From: Polaromonas sp.
GTDB taxonomy: Bacteria; Pseudomonadota; Gammaproteobacteria; Burkholderiales; Burkholderiaceae_C
Assembly (NCBI GenBank): GCA_025362825.1
Contig: JANYFF010000279.1
Span: 1 to 6,117 of the forward strand
Reading direction: 5' to 3'
DNA length: 6,117 bases
Under the pieces are notes generated by a model that made no database searches, had not been told where the DNA came from, and saw only the letters and a program-made list of their open reading frames with translations. Both the position numbers and the translations under genes were made by a program. The number at the start of each line of letters is the position of its first letter. The first letter of the stretch is position 1. Of this stretch, positions 1 through 5,436 are shown in pieces.

Positions 1-58
1 CTCAGACTCCGGGCTGCACATTCAAAAACAGCGCCCGTCCGGTGCGAGGGAGACAGAC

Positions 59-1210
59 ATGCAGTTATCAAATAATCGATCTTTTCTGGGATTGCTCGGC
101 CTCACCGCAGCCTTGGTTTTTACCGGTGTGCGCGCTGAAAACGGCGTGAGTGATAAAGAGATTGTGCTGGGCCAGTCGTTGGGGCTGACCGGACCCCTGG
201 CGCAACTGGCGCCCGACATTGTCAATGGCGCCAAAGCGTATTTCGATGCCGTCAACGCCAGAGGTGGCATTTTCGGACGCCAGATCCGGCTGGTGACGCT
301 GGATGACGGCTACAAGCCCGCAAACACCCTGAAGACCGCGCGGCAGTTGATCGAAGACGATAAAGTCTTCGCCTTGCTGAACCTGACCGGCACCGACAAC
401 GTTGTTGGCATCTTGCCGCTGCTGGAGAAAGAAAAACCGCCGGTGCCGCTGTTTGCGCCGTTCACCGGTGCTGACGTGGTGCGGGTGCCCATGCTGCCCC
501 ATGTATTTCACGTCCGCGCAGGTTATGCGGACGAAACCGAAAAACTGGTCCAGCACCTGACCACCGTGGGTGTGCAGCGCATTGGCGTGCTCTGGATCAA
601 CAACGGCTTTGGCAAGGAGGGACTCGCCGGTGTTGAGAAGGCAATGCTGAAGCGCGGGCTCAAGCTGTATGCGAATGCGGCTATACAGCCAGATGCCTCG
701 GATGTGGACAAGGCCGTTGCCGCACTGTATGACACGCGGCCTGAAGTCATCATCATGATCACCACAGGTGTGCCGACAGTTGCTTTCATCAAGGCGTACA
801 ACAAGGCCCGCAAGGGCATGCGCTTTTATGCGCTGTCTGTGATGGGCACCCAGGCGACTTTGCGCGCACTGGGGTCTGACGGCGTTGGCGTGGTCGTGAC
901 CTCGGTCGTGCCCTTCCCGTGGAGCCAGAGCAACCCGGTTGCCAACGAGTACCGCAGCGCCATGAAGGCCGCGGGGTACGACAACCTGTCCTTCCTGGGC
1001 TTTGAAAGCTATATCAATGCCAAGGTTTTGGCCGAGGGGCTGAGAAGCGCCGGCAAGGACCTGACCCGGACCAAATTCGTCAATGCGCTGGAGCAGATGA
1101 AGCTGCTGAACCTTGGCGGTTTTCAGATTGGCTTTAGCAAGGCGTCGCACCAGGGTTCACGCTTTGTTGAACTGACCATTATTGCCCCCGGCGAGAAGTT
1201 TACCAAGTAA
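59..1210 (+). CDS. Liv-type ABC transporter periplasmic substrate-binding protein (first of two)
   Basis: This is a 383-residue periplasmic binding protein of the type I fold (Peripla_BP_6 / HAAT family, as LivJ/LivK). Such proteins capture amino acids, amides or small carboxylates and hand them to LivH/LivM permeases. A Sec signal peptide is visible: R7, a hydrophobic run at 9-24, and a likely cleavage after V-R-A (residue 26). The mature start 'GVSDKEIVLGQSLGLTGPLA' is the classic first strand of the family. Other family landmarks are 'FTGAD' at 135-139, the hinge-side 'NNGFGKEG' at 181-188 and 'GFESYINAK' at 314-322. There is no cysteine in the protein. The start is fixed by the Shine-Dalgarno GAGGGAGA at 46-53, five bases before ATG, and by the signal peptide. 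The CoA ligase follows 104 bases downstream. Family is secure; the ligand is unknown, and it may serve either the LivHM in this window or a transporter to the left. Confidence 0.93.
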   Translation: MQLSNNRSFLGLLGLTAALVFTGVRAENGVSDKEIVLGQSLGLTGPLAQLAPDIVNGAKAYFDAVNARGGIFGRQIRLVTLDDGYKPANTLKTARQLIEDDKVFALLNLTGTDNVVGILPLLEKEKPPVPLFAPFTGADVVRVPMLPHVFHVRAGYADETEKLVQHLTTVGVQRIGVLWINNGFGKEGLAGVEKAMLKRGLKLYANAAIQPDASDVDKAVAALYDTRPEVIIMITTGVPTVAFIKAYNKARKGMRFYALSVMGTQATLRALGSDGVGVVVTSVVPFPWSQSNPVANEYRSAMKAAGYDNLSFLGFESYINAKVLAEGLRSAGKDLTRTKFVNALEQMKLLNLGGFQIGFSKASHQGSRFVELTIIAPGEKFTK

Positions 1211-1303
1211 GCCGGCCACGCAAGCCCGCCACTTCGGCGACATGGGGCTTTCCCTGACGTTGTGCAAACCATTACGATAAAGAATCTGAAACCAATGCTT
1301 TCC

Positions 1304-1309
1304 AAGGAG
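1304..1309 (+). promoter_or_regulatory. Shine-Dalgarno site for the CoA ligase
   Basis: AAGGAG lies five bases before ATG 1315 and selects that start over the in-frame ATG at 1327 (residue 5). The family's usual N-terminus (M-L-G-x-M-x-x-Q-P-L-L-I) also begins at 1315. Confidence 0.8.
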
Positions 1310-1314
1310 TTTTC

Positions 1315-2943
1315 ATGCTGGGATTAATGCAAAGTCAGCCGCTTCTGATTTCGGGCCTGATCGATTTTGCCGAGCGCCATCACGGCGATGCGGAAATCGT
1401 GTCACGGCGGGTAGAAGGCGATATACACCGCTATACGTACAAGGATTCCGCAACACGTGCGCGCAAGGTGGCGGGCGCACTTGACGGCCTGAAGCTCGGA
1501 TTCGGCGACCGCGTTGCTACGCTCGCCTGGAACGGTTATCGCCACCTTGAGCTGTATTACGGGGTCAGCGGCTCTGGTCGTGTGCTTCACACCATCAATC
1601 CGCGTCTGCACCCGGACCAGATTACATGGATCGCCAACCACGCAGAAGACCAAGTGCTTTGCTTCGACCTGAGTTTCCTGCCGCTGGTGCAGGCGGTGCA
1701 TGCCCGGTGCAGCACCATCAAGCACTACGTTGCAATGTGCGATGAAGATAAATTGCCGAAGGACTCGGGCGTTCCCCGTCTGATCAGCTATGAGGCCTGG
1801 ATTGGCGCGCAATCGGACAGTTACACCTGGCCGGTGTTTGACGAAAACACGGCGTCCAGCATGTGCTACACCAGCGGAACCACCGGTAATCCGAAGGCAG
1901 CCCTCTACAGCCACCGTTCAAGTACGCTGCATGCCTATGCCGCCGCCTTGCCTGACGTGATGTGCATATCGGCCCGTGATGCCATCTTGCCGGTGGTGCC
2001 GATGTTTCACGTCAACGCATGGGGCATTCCTTATTCGGCTGCATTGACAGGGGCCAAGCTGGTTTTCCCCGGGCCTGCGATGGACGGCAAATCAATCTAC
2101 GAGTTGATGGAGGCTGAAAAAGTCACTTACGCCGCCGGTGTGCCTACCGTGTGGCAAATGTTGCTGATTCACCTTTCTGCGAACGGACTTAAATTTTCGA
2201 CGCTACGCCGTACGGTTATTGGAGGCTCAGCTTGCCCGCCGGCCATGATCAAGGCCTTTAACGACGACTATGGTGTCGAGGTGTTGCATGCCTGGGGCAT
2301 GACCGAAATGAGTCCGCTGGGCACGCTGTGCACGCTAAAAAACAAGCACGACGCCTTGCCAGAAGAAGAAAAAATGAAGATACGCCTCAAGCAGGGGCGC
2401 GCCATTTACGGCGTTGACATGAAGATCGTCGATGAAGCCGGCAAGGAACTTCCGTGGGACGGAAAAACATTTGGCGATCTCTACGTCAAGGGCCCGTGGA
2501 TTATTCGCGAATACTTCAAGGGTGAGGGCGGTGACCCGCTGGTTGATGGCTGGTTCCCCACCGGGGACGTCGGCACGATTGACGCCGACGGCTACCTGCA
2601 AATCACCGATCGCAGCAAAGACGTCATCAAATCAGGGGGCGAGTGGATCAGCTCGATTGATGTTGAAAATATTGCGGTCGCTCATCCATCAGTGGCCATG
2701 GCAGCCTGCATTGGCATTGCACATCCCAAGTGGGATGAGAGGCCTATAGTTGCAGTCGTGAAAAAACCTGGCATGGAGGTTTCACGCGACGAACTTCTGA
2801 AATTTTATGAAGGCAAGACCGCCAAGTGGCAAATCCCCGACGACGTGGTGTTTGTGGATGCCATTCCCCTTGGTGCTACCGGCAAGATACTGAAAACAAA
2901 GTTGCGCGAAATTCTCAAGGATTACAAACTGCCTGTCTCTTGA
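1315..2943 (+). CDS. AMP-forming acyl-CoA synthetase, DmdB / medium-chain fatty acid CoA ligase type
   Basis: This 542-residue cytoplasmic enzyme of the ANL superfamily should activate a carboxylic acid with ATP to an acyl-AMP and then form the CoA thioester. The core motifs are in order: P-loop Y185-T-S-G-T-T-G-N-P-K194, H-A-W-G-M-T-E at 325-331, G-W-F-P-T-G-D418, the hinge D432-R-S-K-D-V-I-K-S-G-G-E, and the C-terminal lysine K524 in 'GATGKILKTKLRE'. Length and N-terminus ('MLGLMQSQPLLI') match proteins annotated as long-chain fatty acid or 3-(methylthio)propionyl-CoA ligases (DmdB). Known DmdB enzymes accept several short and medium acids, so the name does not fix the substrate. One oddity is P-K-A-A at 193-196, where family members normally have P-K-G-V. 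The gene sits between two transporter binding proteins, which suggests that the imported compound, or a product of it, is the acid activated. Enzyme class is near certain; substrate unknown. Confidence 0.95.
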   Translation: MLGLMQSQPLLISGLIDFAERHHGDAEIVSRRVEGDIHRYTYKDSATRARKVAGALDGLKLGFGDRVATLAWNGYRHLELYYGVSGSGRVLHTINPRLHPDQITWIANHAEDQVLCFDLSFLPLVQAVHARCSTIKHYVAMCDEDKLPKDSGVPRLISYEAWIGAQSDSYTWPVFDENTASSMCYTSGTTGNPKAALYSHRSSTLHAYAAALPDVMCISARDAILPVVPMFHVNAWGIPYSAALTGAKLVFPGPAMDGKSIYELMEAEKVTYAAGVPTVWQMLLIHLSANGLKFSTLRRTVIGGSACPPAMIKAFNDDYGVEVLHAWGMTEMSPLGTLCTLKNKHDALPEEEKMKIRLKQGRAIYGVDMKIVDEAGKELPWDGKTFGDLYVKGPWIIREYFKGEGGDPLVDGWFPTGDVGTIDADGYLQITDRSKDVIKSGGEWISSIDVENIAVAHPSVAMAACIGIAHPKWDERPIVAVVKKPGMEVSRDELLKFYEGKTAKWQIPDDVVFVDAIPLGATGKILKTKLREILKDYKLPVS

Positions 2944-3072
2944 CGGTGGCGTATGCCGTGTGTACTGTCACATCGGCGATAGAAAACGCGTAGTTGTGCG
3001 GGCAATCCCTAGCGCTAAATCATCTGTTTACTTGTAACCTGCAAAGCTTGTGAATTAAAAGGAGACTCAGAA
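2944..3072 (+). other. Intergenic gap before the second binding protein
   Basis: This 129-base gap becomes visibly more AT-rich from about 3015 onward. It holds an 8-base palindrome TAGCGCTA at 3010-3017 and the Shine-Dalgarno AAGGAG at 3059-3064, eight bases before ATG 3073. No hairpin with a T-tract follows the ligase stop, so read-through from the ligase gene is possible. The best -35/-10-like pairs are poor matches to sigma-70 (for example TTTACT at 3027-3032) or would place the transcript start inside the Shine-Dalgarno. A promoter here is plausible from size and composition but is not shown. Confidence 0.5.
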
Positions 3073-4305
3073 ATGAAAGTCGTAATTAAATTTGTAGCCA
3101 TTGCTGCCATGCTGGCATGCACCGGCGCCGCTTTTGCTCAGAAGGGTGAAACCGTCAAGCTGGTCCGCATCGACCCGCTCACGGGCCTGCTGGGCCCCGT
3201 TGGCGTCAGTCAGGCCAAAGGCTATCAGTTTTTTGCCGAGAAATTCAGCGGAGCCGGCAACCCCGCCGGCGTGAAATTCGAGTTCTCGACCATCGACAAC
3301 AAGCTCAGCCCGGCGGAAAGCCTGAACGCGCTCAAGGCGGCCATCGACCAGGGCGCCCGCTACATCATCCAGGGCAATGGCTCGTCCGTCGCCCTGGCCT
3401 TGGCGGATGCCGTCGCCAAGCACAACGAACGCAATCCAGGCAAGGAAGTGATGTACCTCAACGATTCAGCCGTTGACCCCGACCTCACCAACAGCAAGTG
3501 CAGCTATTGGCACTTCCGCTTCGACGCCGACACCTCGATGAAGATGGAAGCCATGTCCAGCTTCATCAAGACCCAGCCCGATATCAAGAAGATTTACCTG
3601 CTCAACCAGAACTACTCCCATGGCCAGCAGGTCGCGAAGTACGCCAAAGAGTCGATAGGCCGCAAGCGCCCCGACATCCAGTTCGTCGGTGAAGACCTGC
3701 ACCCGCTGGCCCAGACGCGCGACTTCGCGCCGTATATCGCCAAGATCAAGGCTTCAGGCGCCGATACCGTGATCACCGGCAACTGGGGCTCTGACCTGTC
3801 GCTGCTGATCAAGGCTGCCAACGAAGGCGGCTACAACGGCAAGTTTTTCACCTACTACGCTGGCGTCACAGGCACGCCTACCGCGCTGGGCCAGAACGGC
3901 GCGGGCCGGGTCTACCAGATCGCTTATAACCACTACAACATGGGTGGACAGGTGCAGAAGTGGCAAAACGAGTTCAAGCAGAAGTACAACGACGACTTCT
4001 ACACCGGCTCGACCATTCGCATTTATGAAATGCTGGGTGCTGCCATGGCCAAGGCCAAGTCCACCGACCCGGTGAAGGTGGCCGTCGCCTTGGAAGGCCT
4101 GAAGGTCAAGAGCTTCAACGGCGAAGTCGAAATGCGCAAGGCCGACCACCAGCTGCAGCAGCCGCTGTACATGTCGGTCTGGCAGAAGGCCGATGCCAAG
4201 TACCCGTATTCCCCTGAAAACACAGGCATGACGCTGGTGCCGGTAGGTGAGTACCCGAACTATGTGTCGAGCACACCGACCAGTTGCCAGATGAAGCGTC
4301 CTTAA
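3073..4305 (+). CDS. Liv-type ABC transporter periplasmic substrate-binding protein (second of two)
   Basis: This 410-residue HAAT-family binding protein probably is the main ligand receptor for the LivH/LivM permeases that follow. The signal peptide has K2 and K6, a hydrophobic core at 7-21, and an A-F-A cleavage site after residue 22. The mature protein opens with 'VKLVRIDPLTGLLGPVG' (28-44), followed by 'IQGNGSS' at 99-105 in the first lobe and 'QNYSHGQQ' at 179-186 at the start of the second-lobe alternation. It carries two mature cysteines, C143 and C405, which could form a disulfide in the periplasm. It is clearly different from the first binding protein in length, C-terminal tail and cysteine content. 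Lysine codons are nearly all AAG, in contrast to the ligase, which fits high expression. The start is supported by AAGGAG at 3059-3064. A strong terminator follows the stop codon. LivJ/LivK-like by family; the ligand is not readable from sequence. Confidence 0.94.
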   Translation: MKVVIKFVAIAAMLACTGAAFAQKGETVKLVRIDPLTGLLGPVGVSQAKGYQFFAEKFSGAGNPAGVKFEFSTIDNKLSPAESLNALKAAIDQGARYIIQGNGSSVALALADAVAKHNERNPGKEVMYLNDSAVDPDLTNSKCSYWHFRFDADTSMKMEAMSSFIKTQPDIKKIYLLNQNYSHGQQVAKYAKESIGRKRPDIQFVGEDLHPLAQTRDFAPYIAKIKASGADTVITGNWGSDLSLLIKAANEGGYNGKFFTYYAGVTGTPTALGQNGAGRVYQIAYNHYNMGGQVQKWQNEFKQKYNDDFYTGSTIRIYEMLGAAMAKAKSTDPVKVAVALEGLKVKSFNGEVEMRKADHQLQQPLYMSVWQKADAKYPYSPENTGMTLVPVGEYPNYVSSTPTSCQMKRP

Positions 4306-4310
4306 GGACG
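4297..4310. repeat. 14-base perfect palindrome over the stop codon
   Basis: CGTCCTTAAGGACG reads identically on both strands and contains the TAA stop (4303-4305) of the second binding protein. With no loop it is a weak RNA hairpin but could be a DNA site or part of the 3' structure. It may be partly accidental, since P-stop codons happen to make half of it. Confidence 0.4.
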
Positions 4311-4312
4311 GG

Positions 4313-4334
4313 AGGCGCCCTGTCGGGGACGCCT
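4313..4334 (+). other. Hairpin preceding the terminator
   Basis: AGGCG at 4313-4317 pairs with CGCCT at 4330-4334, and the adjoining CCC pairs with GGG across a one-base bulge, leaving a short loop around TGTC. No T-tract follows, so it is not itself a terminator. It could protect the 3' end of the binding-protein mRNA together with the next hairpin. Confidence 0.4.
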
Positions 4335-4340
4335 GAACAG

Positions 4341-4375
4341 GGCCCGAGCGGCTTGCCGCGTCGGGCCTTTTTTTT
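4341..4375 (+). terminator. Strong intrinsic terminator between binding protein and livH
   Basis: GGCCCGA (4341-4347) pairs with TCGGGCC (4361-4367). The inner GCGG/CCGC arms close a CTTG loop, with a single bulged G on the 3' side. Eight T follow at 4368-4375. The stem is about 11 base pairs, almost all G-C, so the structure is textbook rho-independent. There is no matching A-tract on the left, so it works only on the + strand. It lies inside an apparent operon, 35 bases after the binding-protein stop codon and 23 bases before the livH ATG, so it probably reduces rather than abolishes permease transcription. Confidence 0.88.
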
Positions 4376-4398
4376 CCGCAAGAAGGAAGTCACCTGGA

Positions 4399-5433
4399 AT
4401 GGAATTTTTCATCATCTCGATGCTGAACGGGCTGAGCTACGGGCTCCTGCTGTTCATGCTGAGCTCCGGACTCACGCTGATTTTCAGCATGATGGGCGTG
4501 CTGAACTTCGCGCACGCCAGCTTTTACATGCTGGGTGCCTATGTGGGCTATACCGTGGCCCGGTTCACCGGGTTCTGGCCCGCGCTCGTGTTAGCGCCTG
4601 TGGTGGTCGGGATTTTGGGTGCCGTGTTCGAGCGCCAGTGCTTGCGCAAGGTGCACAAGTTCGGCCACGTGCCCGAGCTGCTGATCACCTTCGGTCTGTC
4701 TTACGTGATTGCCGAACTGGTGCAGCTCATCTGGGGGCGCATCGCTTTGGAATTTCGTCCGCCTGACGCGCTCCAGGGCCCAGCGTTCACGCTCATCAAT
4801 AACTCCGTCAGCGGGTTAAAGCTGGTGTGGGGTGTTGCGCCGGCGGAGCTGTGTAGCGCCGCCGATGCCGCTGTGCGCATAGTGTGTTCGCCGTTCCCCG
4901 CCACCCGGGGCTTCATGATGCTGGTAGCGCTGGTGATGCTGGGCTCCGTCTGGCTGCTGCTGACCCGTACGCGCATCGGCCTGGTGATCCAGGCTGCGCT
5001 GACTCACCCCGATGCCGTGGAGTCGCTGGGCCACAACGTACCGCGCGTTTTCATGCTGGGGTTTGGCGCGGGTTCCGCGCTAGCCGGCCTGGCCGGCGTG
5101 ATTGGTGGCAGCACCTTCCTGACGGAGCCGGCCATGGCCGCCACCGTGGGTTCGGTCATCTTCGTGGTGGTGGTGGTGGGCGGCATGGGCTCCCTGTCGG
5201 GCGCTTTTGTCGCGTCGCTGCTGATAGGCGTGATCCAGACCTTTGCAGTCGCGTTTGAATACTCGCTGCTCACGCTGGCCGAGCAGTTGCACATGCCCCT
5301 GAGTGACGCCGTGCGTGACAACTCCTACGTCAAGCTCACGCTGTCGCAGGTGGCGCCTATCCTGCCCTACCTGTTCCTCGTGCTCATCCTCATCTTCAGG
5401 CCGCGTGGCCTGCTCGGCAAGCGGGAGGGTTGA
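4399..5433 (+). CDS. livH: Liv-type ABC transporter inner-membrane permease, LivH family
   Basis: This 344-residue integral membrane subunit should form, with LivM, the translocation channel of a HAAT importer. The N-terminus 'GLTLIFSMMGVLNFAHASFY' (24-43) is diagnostic for LivH. Hydrophobic segments lie at about 5-29, 37-54, 57-74, 93-114, 171-188, 215-238, 249-275, 276-291 and 320-333. The EAA-like cytoplasmic loop that contacts the ATPases is T189-R-T-R-I-G through H212-N. It is longer than the roughly 290-310 residues of LivH in E. coli. The additions are a loop near 139-170 with cysteines C152 and C163, and about 27 polar residues at 291-317 before the last helix. ATG 4399 is preceded by AAGGAAG at 4383-4389. 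The gene follows the intrinsic terminator closely and is three bases from livM. The family is certain; the symbol denotes family, not proven leucine transport. Confidence 0.95.
   Translation: MEFFIISMLNGLSYGLLLFMLSSGLTLIFSMMGVLNFAHASFYMLGAYVGYTVARFTGFWPALVLAPVVVGILGAVFERQCLRKVHKFGHVPELLITFGLSYVIAELVQLIWGRIALEFRPPDALQGPAFTLINNSVSGLKLVWGVAPAELCSAADAAVRIVCSPFPATRGFMMLVALVMLGSVWLLLTRTRIGLVIQAALTHPDAVESLGHNVPRVFMLGFGAGSALAGLAGVIGGSTFLTEPAMAATVGSVIFVVVVVGGMGSLSGAFVASLLIGVIQTFAVAFEYSLLTLAEQLHMPLSDAVRDNSYVKLTLSQVAPILPYLFLVLILIFRPRGLLGKREG
5423..5428 (+). promoter_or_regulatory. Shine-Dalgarno for livM inside the livH 3' end
   Basis: GGGAGG lies in the last codons of livH, eight bases before ATG 5437. 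The livH stop (5431-5433) falls between this site and the livM start, so ribosomes finishing livH would be well placed to start livM. This decides the start of a gene that is open at the window edge. Confidence 0.75.
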
Positions 5434-5436
5434 GTC

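Noticed and set aside
68..1150. Long antisense open frame (360 codons) opposite the first binding protein
   Set aside because: It mirrors the sense gene almost entirely, its translation is rich in Q, H and R with no recognisable domain, and the sense strand has a clear family match with signal peptide. Such frames are common opposite GC-rich genes.
1222..1250. Hairpin after the first binding protein (AAGCC/GGCTT with inner CGCC/GGCG) as a terminator
   Set aside because: The stem is interrupted by a six-base bulge and only three T follow, so it is not a credible intrinsic terminator.
1250..1278. TACGAT at 1273-1278 as a -10 box for the ligase
   Set aside because: The sequence 17 bases upstream (TTCCCT) does not resemble a -35 box, so the pair is not better than chance.
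1402..1914. Antisense open frame (170 codons) inside the ligase gene
   Set aside because: It lies wholly opposite conserved ligase sequence and has no own domain; a shadow frame.
2961..2982. TGTG...CACA inverted repeat as a CRP-type operator
   Set aside because: When TCACA is placed as the right half, the left half matches TGTGA poorly, and there is no promoter at a suitable distance.
3109..3120. Lipobox in the second binding protein (M-L-A-C at residues 13-16), suggesting a lipoprotein
   Set aside because: The -3 position is Met and the -2 is Leu, a poor lipobox. A normal signal peptidase I site A-F-A follows at 20-22.
4284..4766. Forward open frame (160 codons) from the binding-protein end into livH
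   Set aside because: It runs straight through the intrinsic terminator and overlaps the conserved start of livH in another frame. The translation has no recognisable motif.
5164..5178. Five GTG triplets in a row in livH as a slippage or phase-variation repeat
   Set aside because: They encode the valine run of a conserved LivH membrane helix. A triplet repeat would not shift the frame, and five copies are short.
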